64,000 nt of DNA, from the NCBI RefSeq assembly GCF_001902635.1, contig NZ_MJAO01000006.1:186001-250000 (forward strand), written 5' to 3'. Made by a program: the position numbers and the translations under genes. The stretch comes from Serratia marcescens. Lineage in GTDB: Bacteria; Pseudomonadota; Gammaproteobacteria; Enterobacterales; Enterobacteriaceae. A model generated the notes under the pieces. That model did not search any database. It was not told the DNA's origin and saw only the letters and a list, made by a program, of their open reading frames with translations. Shown piece after piece: positions 44,602-52,780 of this stretch (position 1 is the stretch's first letter; the number at the start of each line of letters is the position of its first letter).

Positions 44602-45714
44602 TTACAGGCCGAACTGGCGCGCCAGCTCGTCGAGCGCCTCGCGCTGGAAGCGGTTGAAGGCGTCGCGCGGCTGCTGTTGCTGGATGAACCTCAGCAGCGG
44701 ATCCTGCACTTCAGTACGCACGCCGCTCAGCTGTTCCATCACCGCCAGCCCGCAGAACGGCACGTAGGATTCGGCGTAGCCGCCTTCGTGCACCATCACC
44801 AGTTTGCCGCCGCACAGCCGGTCGGCGGCGTCCTGCACCAGCGCGGTCATGGCGCGGAAGCTGTCGCTGTGCAGCTGCATGCGCGCCAGCGGATCGAGGG
44901 CGTTGGCATCGTAGCCGCAGGCGACGATGATCAGCTCCGGCTCGAATTTTTCCAGCGCCGGGATGATGATGTGCCGCATGGCGTGCAGGTAGCCGTCGTC
45001 GCCGGCGCCGGCCAGCATCGGCACGTTGAGGTTGCAGCCTGCTCCGGCGCCTTCACCGCGATCCCGTTCGCCGGAATAGCCCGCCGGGAAGCAACCGTCC
45101 TGATGCAGCGACAGCGTCAGCACGTCGCCCCGCTGCCAGTAGATGTGCTGGGTACCGTTGCCGTGATGCACGTCCCAGTCGAGCACCGCCACCTTGCCGA
45201 GATCGTAGCGGGCCTTGGCGCGCTCGATGGCGATGGGAATATTGGCCAGGAAGCAGAAGCCCATCGATTGATCCGGCAGGCAGTGGTGGCCCGGCGGGCG
45301 TGACAGCGCATAGGCGTTATCCAGCTCGCCCTGCAGCACCGCTTCCACCGCCGCGCAGGCCAGCCCGGCGGAGAGCTTGGCGATTTCATAGCTGCCCGGC
45401 CCCAGCGGCGCTTCCTCTCCTAGCAGGCCGCCGCCGCTGTCGCTCACCTGTTTGAAACGCTGCAGATAGTGGGCGGGGTGAATGCGCAGCAGGTCTTCTT
45501 CCGTCGCCGGTTCGGCGCTCAGCAGGGTAAGCTGGCGCGACAGGCCGGACACGTCCATCAGGTTCTTCATGCGCCGTTTGGTTTCCGGCGACTCGGCGTG
45601 GCCAGCGCCCGAAGGCGGTTGCACCCAGCCGCCGACCGGCAGGGTGGTGGCGTGCAGGCCGGTGCTGTGCCAGAAACAGCGTTCATCAAACAAGAAACCG
45701 GTTGTTCTTTTCAC
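44602..45714 (-). CDS. Class II histone-deacetylase-fold amidohydrolase (acetylpolyamine deacetylase-like)
   Basis: A 370-residue zinc amidohydrolase. Visible active-site sequence: SRPPGHHCLPDQSMGFCFLAN (the His pair), VLDWDVHHGNGTQHIYW (Asp/His zinc ligands), and ACGYDANALDPLARM with a further Asp ligand. Bacterial members remove acetyl groups from polyamines or other small amides. The start overlaps the stop of the MFS gene by four bases, so import and deacetylation of one compound are probably linked. An acetylated polyamine is the best guess. Confidence 0.88.
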   Translation of the reverse strand: MKRTTGFLFDERCFWHSTGLHATTLPVGGWVQPPSGAGHAESPETKRRMKNLMDVSGLSRQLTLLSAEPATEEDLLRIHPAHYLQRFKQVSDSGGGLLGEEAPLGPGSYEIAKLSAGLACAAVEAVLQGELDNAYALSRPPGHHCLPDQSMGFCFLANIPIAIERAKARYDLGKVAVLDWDVHHGNGTQHIYWQRGDVLTLSLHQDGCFPAGYSGERDRGEGAGAGCNLNVPMLAGAGDDGYLHAMRHIIIPALEKFEPELIIVACGYDANALDPLARMQLHSDSFRAMTALVQDAADRLCGGKLVMVHEGGYAESYVPFCGLAVMEQLSGVRTEVQDPLLRFIQQQQPRDAFNRFQREALDELARQFGL

Positions 45715-46898
45715 CTTTCTCCTCCTGTTATACGGCGCGGTGCGCGCGGTGAAGCCAGCGAAATCAACAGCAGCGACAGCAGCGCGCAGCCCAGCGCGCC
45801 CAACAGCAAGGCATTGAAACCGCCGGAAGATTCGATCAGAGAGCCGGCCAGCGTCGGGCCGATGGCCATGCCGCCGCCGATCACCAGGTTGATGCCGTTC
45901 ATCAGCTTGCCGTCGTTATCCAACCCGGCGACCCGCGCCAGAATGAACGGCAGCACGAAGGTCCAGGTGAATTTGAACAGCAGGGCCGCCAGGGCGAAGC
46001 GCAGCAGCAGGGGTTGGCCTGTCAGCAGCGCCACGCTGGCCAGCAGCAGGGCGTACCCCAGCACGATCAGGCGTCCGCCGCCGAAGCGCGCACCGATCAG
46101 CGCCGCGGCCCCCGCGCCGACGATGCCGAGCAAGGTGGCGACGGCCAGCACCTGGCCGCTGTGGGCCGGCGACAGCCCGGCGCCGGCGGCGATGCCGCCG
46201 ATAAAGGTCCAGACCGCGCTCAGGCTGATGTAAAAGGTCAGCACCGCCAGCACGGCGCACAGCTTGCGCGCCAGCGAGGCGGCGGCACCGTTGCGGGCGG
46301 CGCGCGCGGCGGTGAAACCGTTGGGAAACGCCGGGAGCAGCGGCAGGCAGCACAGCATGATGGCCGCTAAAATCAGGTAGACCGCCATCAGGCCGAAGTG
46401 CGCGAACAGCGGCGGCAGCACCAGCAGCCCGACCGCGCCCAGCACCAGCTGGCCGAGCACCCAGAAGGCATACACCCGGCTGGGATTGGCGGTGCCGGCG
46501 GCGCAGGTGATGCACAGGATCATCAGGGTGCCGCCCGCCAGCGAGGCGATAAAGCGCAGCGGCAGCAGCAGGGTGAAATCTTGCACCAGCGCTGAAGCCA
46601 GGTTGCCGGCGATAAACACCAACGCCGACAGCGTGGCGACCCGCCGCCAGTTGATGCGCCCGATCCACCACCACGCCGGCAGCGTGGCCAGGCTCATGGC
46701 GCCGAGCTCGGTGGAGAACAGGTGGCCGATCTGCGCCGGGCCAAGCTGCCACTGCGCGGCGAGCTGGGCGGCCACGGCGGGGGCGGTCATCAGAATGCCC
46801 GGCGCGATGGCGGCGAAGACGATAATGGCGGTCAGCAGCCGTGGTGGGCAGGGAAGCGCCGTGCCGACGGCGGGCGCGGAAACCGAATCACTGGACAT
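45711..46898 (-). CDS. MFS transporter
   Basis: A 395-residue major-facilitator protein with about 12 membrane helices (for example IIVFAAIAPGILMTAPAVAAQ near the N-terminus and GLMAVYLILAAIMLCCLPLLPAF in the middle). ATGA overlap with the deacetylase-like gene implies coupling. It lies downstream of a LuxR-type gene on the same strand, with 136 bases and a hairpin between. Direction and substrate are unknown. Confidence 0.88.
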   Translation of the reverse strand: MSSDSVSAPAVGTALPCPPRLLTAIIVFAAIAPGILMTAPAVAAQLAAQWQLGPAQIGHLFSTELGAMSLATLPAWWWIGRINWRRVATLSALVFIAGNLASALVQDFTLLLPLRFIASLAGGTLMILCITCAAGTANPSRVYAFWVLGQLVLGAVGLLVLPPLFAHFGLMAVYLILAAIMLCCLPLLPAFPNGFTAARAARNGAAASLARKLCAVLAVLTFYISLSAVWTFIGGIAAGAGLSPAHSGQVLAVATLLGIVGAGAAALIGARFGGGRLIVLGYALLLASVALLTGQPLLLRFALAALLFKFTWTFVLPFILARVAGLDNDGKLMNGINLVIGGGMAIGPTLAGSLIESSGGFNALLLGALGCALLSLLLISLASPRAPRRITGGER

Positions 46899-47005
46899 AA
46901 ACCTTTTCCCCGAGCGTTGAGTGACAATGGAATATCCCGCCGGGCCCGATTGCGGGCAGGGGGAGGCCGCGCCATAGATGGCGAATACTCTTTAGCGTTA
47001 TTTTC

Positions 47006-47024
47006 CGGCCGTCGGCGACGGCCG
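47006..47024 (-). terminator. Hairpin downstream of the second LuxR gene
   Basis: CGGCCGTC and GACGGCCG form an 8-bp perfect stem with a 3-base loop, 11 bases past the LuxR stop on the minus strand. No U-tract follows, so termination is uncertain. Confidence 0.4.
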
Positions 47025-47034
47025 TTATCGGGCG

Positions 47035-47682
47035 TTAACCGTGGGCGAGAAAGCCGCCGGCGACCAGTTCGGTGCGGTTCACCACGTCGGTTTTGGCGAA
47101 AATATTGCGCATGTGGGTTTTCACCGTGGACAGCGAAATGCCCAGCTTCAGGGCGATGCGCTTATTGCTGGCGCCTTCGCGCACCATGTTGACGATCTCT
47201 TGCTCTTTGGCGGTCAGCATCTGCGCCTCGCCATCGGGCAACAGATCGCGCGTCGCCAGCTCGATCAGCGGCAGCACCGCGCGCAGGCGGCCACGCTCCA
47301 CGTCGGTAAACGGCGTATCGCGGATCAGCGACACCCCGGCGACGATGCGCTTGCGTTGGCGGATGAAAATCTCCGTCATGTCGCGCATGTCGTTCGGCAG
47401 CATAAAGTCGTGGTAATAGCGGCGGTTGCCGGCGATCGCCGCCGGGCTCATGCCGACCATGGTGATGTCCTGGCGATGGAAGTTGGCCGGCTGCAGCGGG
47501 TCTATCTGCTGGAAGTGGTTCAGGTACTGCTGATGCGTTTTATCGGGCATGCCGTGCAGAATGTAGTGATCCGGCCGCAGGTCGCGATCGACCAGATAAA
47601 ACACCCCGGCGGACACCGGGATCAGGTGCGTGATGGTCGCCAAACAACTGTTGATAAAGGCATCGGATGCGGTGCTGTGCAT
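47035..47682 (-). CDS. LuxR-family solo regulator (second)
   Basis: A 215-residue protein with a C-terminal LuxR HTH (LTAKEQEIVNMVREGASNKRIALKLGISLSTVKTHMRNIFAKTDV, about residues 155-200) and an N-terminal sensor region that is not a recognisable phosphoreceiver. ATG 47682 follows GGGAGGA with a rather long spacer. It precedes the MFS/deacetylase pair on the same strand and probably controls it. A GATGAC-N6-GTCATC dyad lies about 150 bases upstream of its start. Confidence 0.84.
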   Translation of the reverse strand: MHSTASDAFINSCLATITHLIPVSAGVFYLVDRDLRPDHYILHGMPDKTHQQYLNHFQQIDPLQPANFHRQDITMVGMSPAAIAGNRRYYHDFMLPNDMRDMTEIFIRQRKRIVAGVSLIRDTPFTDVERGRLRAVLPLIELATRDLLPDGEAQMLTAKEQEIVNMVREGASNKRIALKLGISLSTVKTHMRNIFAKTDVVNRTELVAGGFLAHG

Positions 47683-47829
47683 GATTCGTGTTCCTCCCTT
47701 TATCATTCAATCTGGAGAAGGTTGGCGGTCAATATATGAACGATACAAGCATAGTTGTAGCATTTTGGCAACACAATAAAAACATATTAACAACGTGAGG
47801 CCGATTGCAATAAAACACATAAATAACAA

Positions 47830-47847
47830 GATGACACTGTGGTCATC
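47830..47847. promoter_or_regulatory. Dyad GATGAC-N6-GTCATC
   Basis: An 18-bp inverted repeat with perfect 6-bp arms in the 603-base gap between the second LuxR gene and the APC permease gene. It could be an operator for either side. The flanking 47683-48000 is otherwise AT-rich with no gene seen. Confidence 0.35.
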
Positions 47848-48004
47848 AGGGCTTTTCAGCGCGGATTTGCTGCGATTTTCATTAATAAGTTAATGAAATA
47901 TTTCCCCTCTTTTCCCGCTGAATTTACAGCGCTTTTCAATGTTTGCCCGGGTGAAGCCCTCGCCGCCCTGCGCGTGCTACAACCGGCACGATCGAAGCCG
48001 TCCC

Positions 48005-48285
48005 TCGTTCTTTAGAACGATAGCCAGGCTTTTCCGCCGCTTCTTACACTGCGAATTGAAGATAGCGCCAGGCGGCGCCAAAGGTATAAGACGAAAAAAT
48101 GATGACCTTGCTCAGGCTGCTCCGTCCGCATGACCATGAGCGCGGCCGCAGGTTGAAAGCATCTCGTCCTTAAGGACGATAGTCAGCATTTTCCTTTCCT
48201 CTCTATAGTGAGATTACCGCCGCTGGCGGTGAAAAACCTGCAAGCACCTGCATGCATCAGGCCAAAACTATAAGAGGAAATAACC
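48005..48285 (+). ncRNA. Tandem duplicated hairpin leader upstream of the APC permease gene
   Basis: Two diverged copies, about 159 bases apart, precede the permease start. Each begins with a 6-bp hairpin: TCGTTC-TTTA-GAACGA (48005-48020) and TCGTCC-TTAA-GGACGA (48164-48179). They differ at one base pair by a compensatory T-A to C-G change. Each continues ATAG(C/T)CAG, then TTTTCC, then a GC hairpin (GCGCC-aggc-GGCGC in the first, ACCGCC-gct-GGCGGT in the second), and TATAAGA(C/G)G before an ATG. This suggests a conserved RNA element, perhaps a tandem riboswitch or attenuator, though a duplicated promoter/leader is possible. I do not recognise a known class. Confidence 0.45.
48099..48173 (+). 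CDS. Possible 24-aa leader peptide between the two leader copies
   Basis: A short reading frame, ATGATGACC onward, encodes MMTLLRLLRPHDHERGRRLK plus ASRP. It starts where the permease ATG would sit in the first leader copy, and its TAA falls in the loop of the second copy's hairpin. It may be a leader peptide coupling translation to hairpin B, or the decayed start of a lost duplicate gene. Confidence 0.25.
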   Translation: MMTLLRLLRPHDHERGRRLKASRP

Positions 48286-49779
48286 ATGAACCTGTCGTCG
48301 CGGTTGCACGCCCACCTGGCTCGAGGCAAGGTCGGCTTTCCCACCACCCTGGCCAGTTCGGTCGGGGTGATCATGGCCAGCCCGGTGATCCTGACGGTCA
48401 CCAGCGGCTTCGGCATCGGCGGCGACACCTTCGCGCTGGCGATGCTGATCGCCTTCATCATGATGCAGGCGCAGCTCACCACCTTCTCCGAAGCGGCGGC
48501 GCTGCTGCCGACCTCCGGTTCCGTTTACGACTACATCTCCTGCGGCATGGGGCGCTTTTTCGCCATCACCGGCGCGCTGTCGGCCTACCTGATCGTGCAC
48601 ATCTTCGCCGGCACCGCCGAGACCATTCTCTCCGGCATCATGGCGCTGGTGAACTTCGAGCACCTCAACACCCTGATGGAAAGCCACAATGCCTCCTGGA
48701 TGGTCGGCGTCGGGCTGGTGATCGTGTTCGGCCTGCTCAACGCGTTCGGCATCGAGGCCTTCGGCAAGGCGGAGATCGTGCTGACCTTCGCCATGTGGAG
48801 CACGCTGGTGATCTTCGGCATCGTCGGGCTGCTGTCGCCGCATGCGGTGCCGCTCGAGGGGTGGTTCGGCAGCACGCTGAGCCTGAACGATCCCTTCGCG
48901 GTATTCAGCCTGATCGGCATGGCGATGTTCATGTTCGTCGGCTGTGAGCTGGTGACGCCGATGGCGCCGGAGATCAAGCGCTGCGATCGGGTGATCCCGC
49001 GCGCGATGGCGCTGGGGCTGTGCGGCGTGGCGGTGTGCATGGCGCTGTATGGCGCGGCGCTCAGCCACCAGGTGGAAAACGTGGTGATCGACGCCGCCAG
49101 CGGCACGCGCCTGCTGGAAACGCCGATGGCCATCCCGGCGTTCGCCGGCCAGGTGATGGGCCAGTTCGGCAAATACTGGCTGGGCGTCGGCCTGCTGCTG
49201 GCGGGCGCAGCGACCATCAACACGCTGATGGCGGCGGTGCCGCGCATTCTGTACGGCATGGCGCTGGACGGTGCGCTGCCGCGCATGTTCGCTTATCTGC
49301 ACCCGCGCTTTAAGACGCCGGTGGTCGGCATTCTGGTGGCGGTGTTGATCCCCTGCGTACACGCCTTCGCCATTCAGGGCAATCTCGACAGAATTATTCC
49401 GCTGGTGCTGGCGGCGGTGTGCGCCTGGGGCGTGGCCTACCTGCTGGTGACCTGTTCGGTGGTGATCCTGCGCCTGCGCCGCCCCGATCTGCCACGCGCC
49501 TATAAATCGCCGTGGTTCCCGCTGCCGCAGATCGTTTCCAGCGTCGGTATCGTGCTGGCCATCGTTTACATCACGCCGCCGGGAATGAACCCGAGCGACA
49601 TCTACATTCCCTTCGGCTGGATGATCGGCCTGACCGCCGGCTATGCGCTGTTCTGGACGCTGTGCGTGCAGAAAGTGAATCCGTTCAAGCCGGTGCCGGT
49701 CGAACAGGTGCTGGAGAACGCGTTCGCCAAGGGTGAAAACGAGGAGGCGCAGTTTGATCGGCTTACTTCCCTCACTTAA
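48286..49779 (+). CDS. APC-family permease
   Basis: A 497-residue amino-acid/polyamine carrier with about 12 hydrophobic segments. It opens GFPTTLASSVGVIMASPVILTVT and contains EAAALLPTSGSVYDYISCGMGRFFAITGALSAYL, as in APC permeases. ATG 48286 follows AAGAGGAAA. It is the first gene of an operon with a DUF protein, two SDR enzymes and a MoaF homologue. The substrate is unknown; the hydrophilic C-terminal tail is ordinary. Confidence 0.88.
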   Translation: MNLSSRLHAHLARGKVGFPTTLASSVGVIMASPVILTVTSGFGIGGDTFALAMLIAFIMMQAQLTTFSEAAALLPTSGSVYDYISCGMGRFFAITGALSAYLIVHIFAGTAETILSGIMALVNFEHLNTLMESHNASWMVGVGLVIVFGLLNAFGIEAFGKAEIVLTFAMWSTLVIFGIVGLLSPHAVPLEGWFGSTLSLNDPFAVFSLIGMAMFMFVGCELVTPMAPEIKRCDRVIPRAMALGLCGVAVCMALYGAALSHQVENVVIDAASGTRLLETPMAIPAFAGQVMGQFGKYWLGVGLLLAGAATINTLMAAVPRILYGMALDGALPRMFAYLHPRFKTPVVGILVAVLIPCVHAFAIQGNLDRIIPLVLAAVCAWGVAYLLVTCSVVILRLRRPDLPRAYKSPWFPLPQIVSSVGIVLAIVYITPPGMNPSDIYIPFGWMIGLTAGYALFWTLCVQKVNPFKPVPVEQVLENAFAKGENEEAQFDRLTSLT

Positions 49780-50344
49780 TCGCGCCTGGCGGCGAGCGCC
49801 GTCGGGCTATCGGCCGGGCGCTGCGCTGGATCGTCTGGCGCGCAACCTGGAACCCTACGCGTGCGAACGCCTGGCGCCGGGCCTGCTGCGGCTGACGCTG
49901 CCGCAGGGACCGCAGATCGAGATCGGCGAACAGGTACAGGGGCTGTTTATGGCGCATATCGTCAGCCACCGCTTTCGGTTGCAGGGCACGTGCGCGGTGC
50001 AGCCCCCGTTGACGCTGGACGTGGTGACCGGCGGCTGGCTGCGGCGGCGCGGGGTGCGTTATCTGCTGCGCCAGCGCCATGCGGCCGCGCAGCGGGTGCT
50101 GGACGGCCTGCAGCGCTACCCGCAGATCGGCGAGACGCTGGCGCAGCTGGATTTTCGCCGCGTGCGGCTGACGGTGAAGGACGGGCGCTGGCAGGTGGAT
50201 ATCGAGCATTTCGCCGCGTCGGAAGTGGTCAGCCGTTTGCCGGCCGGCCGCCGCTATCTGCGGCTGGATGCCGAACAGCGGCGGCTGCTGTTGAGCAGCC
50301 TGCTGATGATCGGCCAACTGATGGAGAAGCTGAATCATGAATAG
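49754..50344 (+). CDS. Conserved protein of unknown function (possibly DUF3156)
   Basis: About 196 residues, Arg-rich and hydrophilic, without signal or membrane segments. Visible features: IGLLPSLNRAWRRAPSGYRPG, then LEIGEQVQGLFMAHIVSHRF-like text (actual IEIGEQVQGLFMAHIVSH), and GRRYLRLDAEQRRLLLSSLL near the C-terminus. TTG 49754 with GAGGAGG at good spacing seems better than GTG 49733, which overlaps that site. It overlaps the permease end by 26 bases and the next SDR start by 8, so translation is coupled. I think it may be DUF3156, not confirmed. Confidence 0.72.
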   Translation: MIGLLPSLNRAWRRAPSGYRPGAALDRLARNLEPYACERLAPGLLRLTLPQGPQIEIGEQVQGLFMAHIVSHRFRLQGTCAVQPPLTLDVVTGGWLRRRGVRYLLRQRHAAAQRVLDGLQRYPQIGETLAQLDFRRVRLTVKDGRWQVDIEHFAASEVVSRLPAGRRYLRLDAEQRRLLLSSLLMIGQLMEKLNHE

Positions 50345-51119
50345 AGTGGTTGTGATTACCGGCGGCGGCACCGGCGTCGGCGCTGCCTGCGCCCGTTTGC
50401 TGGCGGCGCAGGGCGATCGGGTGTTCATCATCGGCCGCCGCCCGGAACCGCTGGCGGCGCTGGCGCAAGAGATCGGCGCGCAGGCGCTGGTGGGCGATGC
50501 CGCCAGCGGCGAGAGCTGGAACCACACGCTGCTGCCGGCCATTCTGCGCGAAGCCGGGCGCATCGACTGCCTGATCGGCAGCGCCGGCGGCATGGGCTTC
50601 AAGCGCATCACCGAGATGACCGATGCGCAGTGGCAAGGGGCGCTGGACAGCAACCTCAACAGCGCTTTCGCCAGCGCGCGCGCCTGCCTGCCAGAGCTGA
50701 TTAAAAGCGGCGGCAACCTGCTGTTCGTCGCTTCGATCGCCTCGCTGGCCGCCGGGCCGGAGGTCTGCGGCTACGTCACCGCCAAGCACGCCCTGATCGG
50801 CCTGATGCGCTCCATCGCCCGCGATTACGGCCCGCTGGGCGTGCGCGCCAATGCGGTGTGCCCGGGCTGGGTGACCACGCCGATGGCGGACGAAGAGATG
50901 CAACTGCTGATGGACGCCCATCAGATTTCGCTGGAGCAGGCTTACCAGATGGTTTGCCGCGACGTGCCGCTGCGCCGCCCGGCCAGCGCCGAAGAGATCG
51001 CCCGCGTCTGCCGTTTCCTCTGTTCCAGCGAGGCTTCAATCATTACCGGTGCGGCGCTGGTGGCCGACGGCGGCTCTACCATTGTCGATGTGCCGACCCT
51101 GGCTTTCACTTCCCTGTAA
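50337..51119 (+). CDS. Short-chain dehydrogenase/reductase
   Basis: A classical SDR of 260 residues. VVITGGGTGVGAACARLLAAQGDRV binds NAD(P) (residues 4-28), GSAGGMGFKRI replaces the usual NNAG region, LLFVASIASLAAGPEVCGYVTAKHA holds the Ser/Tyr/Lys catalytic set, and VRANAVCPGWVTTPM follows. It starts inside the preceding DUF gene. Its place beside a MoaF gene and a second SDR suggests a shared hydroxyl/keto substrate. Confidence 0.9.
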   Translation: MNRVVVITGGGTGVGAACARLLAAQGDRVFIIGRRPEPLAALAQEIGAQALVGDAASGESWNHTLLPAILREAGRIDCLIGSAGGMGFKRITEMTDAQWQGALDSNLNSAFASARACLPELIKSGGNLLFVASIASLAAGPEVCGYVTAKHALIGLMRSIARDYGPLGVRANAVCPGWVTTPMADEEMQLLMDAHQISLEQAYQMVCRDVPLRRPASAEEIARVCRFLCSSEASIITGAALVADGGSTIVDVPTLAFTSL

Positions 51120-51130
51120 GGAGCATTTCC

Positions 51131-51928
51131 ATGAGTTCAGAAGCGGTATTCATTCAGGTTGGCGCGCTGGCGGAAGGCTTTGCGCCGCACAGCAATACGC
51201 TGGAACGGCAGCACGGGCTGGCGGGCAGCACGCTGACGCTGCGCTTTAGCGACGGCGCGACGCAGCGCTGCCGGTTCACCGACGAGCAGACGCTGGAGTG
51301 GGGCGAACGGCGCGGCGTCGCCTATCGCGCCACCAGCATTCGCCCTGGCGTGCTGTTCATCGATTTTCTCGACCCCGCCCGTGCCAACGCCAGCATTACG
51401 CTGGTGTGCGATCGCAATCAGGGCAACTTCACCGCGGTGTACGGCCAACTGCCGGACGAAGCGCAGGCGCGGCTCGACGCCTTCAGCCGGGTGGAGCAGG
51501 GGCTGCCGCTGACCGCGGTCGAGGCCGAATTCCGCTTCGGCACGCTGGATGATGCCGACGTAGCGCCGCCGGGCTTTACCGATGAGCTGATCGGTATGCG
51601 CAACATGTACACCTACAGCCCGACCGAGCGGTACGAGCACATCTACCTGAACGACAACTTCTACGCCTGGCAGTGTCTGGACGGGGTGGAGAAAGGGCTG
51701 GCGGACGTCGATCGCTGCCACTACGTGAAGGTGGCGGAGCAGCTTTATCTGTTCGTCTGGCGCGAGAAGATCATCCCGACGTTGGGCGTGGTGATGATCG
51801 ATCTGCAGGGGATGCGCACCGACGGCAAGATCCTCGGCTATCAGGGCAGCGATTTCAGCGCGCTGAGCAACTTTGCGGTCGGCGCCCATGCGCAGGTGCT
51901 GAACACCACGCGCCACCCGCGAGGATAG
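51131..51928 (+). CDS. MoaF-family protein (monoamine-operon-type)
   Basis: A 265-residue homologue of MoaF, first seen in the Klebsiella monoamine (tyramine) operon. It has two related halves, an N-terminal lipocalin-like domain (LTLRFSDGATQRCRF, about residues 35-50) and a C-terminal half (YEHIYLNDNFYAWQCLDG, YLFVWREKIIPTLGVVMIDL). ATG 51131 follows AAGGAGCATT. MoaF function is not established; its placement between two SDR genes suggests a role in aromatic or amine intermediate handling. A larger upstream reading frame is not real coding. Confidence 0.85.
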   Translation: MSSEAVFIQVGALAEGFAPHSNTLERQHGLAGSTLTLRFSDGATQRCRFTDEQTLEWGERRGVAYRATSIRPGVLFIDFLDPARANASITLVCDRNQGNFTAVYGQLPDEAQARLDAFSRVEQGLPLTAVEAEFRFGTLDDADVAPPGFTDELIGMRNMYTYSPTERYEHIYLNDNFYAWQCLDGVEKGLADVDRCHYVKVAEQLYLFVWREKIIPTLGVVMIDLQGMRTDGKILGYQGSDFSALSNFAVGAHAQVLNTTRHPRG

Positions 51929-51932
51929 GCCG

Positions 51933-52724
51933 ATGAGCGCAACCTATGCGGCCGACGCCTTCGCGGGGCAGGTGGTGCTGGTGACCGGCGGTGCTCAGGG
52001 CATTGGGCTGGCGATCGTCAGCGCCTTTGCCCGGCTGGGCGCCGAGGTGACGATCGCGGACGTGCAGCTGCCGCAGGCGCAGGCGGCGGCGCAGGCGCTG
52101 CGGCGCGAAGGATTGAGCGTGCAAGCGCTGGCTTGCGATCTGGCCGAACCGGGGCAGATCGCCGAGGGGGTGGCGGCGGTGGGCGAGCGGCATCAACGGT
52201 TGGACGTGGTGATTCACAACGCCGCTTACTTTCCGCTGACGCCGTTCGCCGCCATCGACGCGGCCCTGCTGCAACGTACGCTGAGCGTCAATCTGATGGC
52301 GCCGTTCTTTCTGGCGCAGGCGGCGCTGCCGTGGATGCGCCGCCGGGGCGGCGGCTGCATTCTGGTGACTTCGTCGGTGACCGGCCCGAGGGTGGCTTAT
52401 CCGGGGCTGGCGCACTACGCCGCTTCCAAGGCTGGGGTGAACGGGTTTATTCGTGCGGCGGCGCTGGAGCTGGCGGCGGAGAAAATTCGCGTCAACGGCG
52501 TGGAGCCGGGAATGATCCGCACGCCGGCGATGGCCAACCTAGGCGATGCGGCGGTTAATCAGGCGATCGCGGCCTCGGTGCCGCTCGGGCGGCTGGGGGA
52601 ACCGGAAGACATCGCCGCGGCGATGGTGTTTCTCGCCTCGCCGGCGGCGGCCTACATCACCGGCCAGACGCTGGTGGTGGACGGCGGCGCGCTGTTGCCG
52701 GAAACGAATTCTCTGCTTACTTGA
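51933..52724 (+). CDS. Short-chain dehydrogenase/reductase (second)
   Basis: A classical SDR of 263 residues. VVLVTGGAQGIGLAIVSAFARLGAE (about residues 12-36) binds the cofactor, HNAAYFPLTPF follows, and CILVTSSVTGPRVAYPGLAHYAASKAG holds Ser, Tyr and Lys. VNGVEPGMIRTPA and ITGQTLVVDGGALLP complete the fold. It starts four bases after moaF stops and ends the operon. The substrate is unknown. Confidence 0.9.
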   Translation: MSATYAADAFAGQVVLVTGGAQGIGLAIVSAFARLGAEVTIADVQLPQAQAAAQALRREGLSVQALACDLAEPGQIAEGVAAVGERHQRLDVVIHNAAYFPLTPFAAIDAALLQRTLSVNLMAPFFLAQAALPWMRRRGGGCILVTSSVTGPRVAYPGLAHYAASKAGVNGFIRAAALELAAEKIRVNGVEPGMIRTPAMANLGDAAVNQAIAASVPLGRLGEPEDIAAAMVFLASPAAAYITGQTLVVDGGALLPETNSLLT

Positions 52725-52780
52725 CGCTGCAGCGTTGTTGGCTGCAACGCCAATTAATTTGAGAATTCCGGTTGGTCAAA

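Noticed and set aside
50858-51130. N-terminal extension of the MoaF gene to 50858.
   Set aside because: It overlaps the SDR gene extensively, and ATG 51131 has AAGGAG at good spacing.
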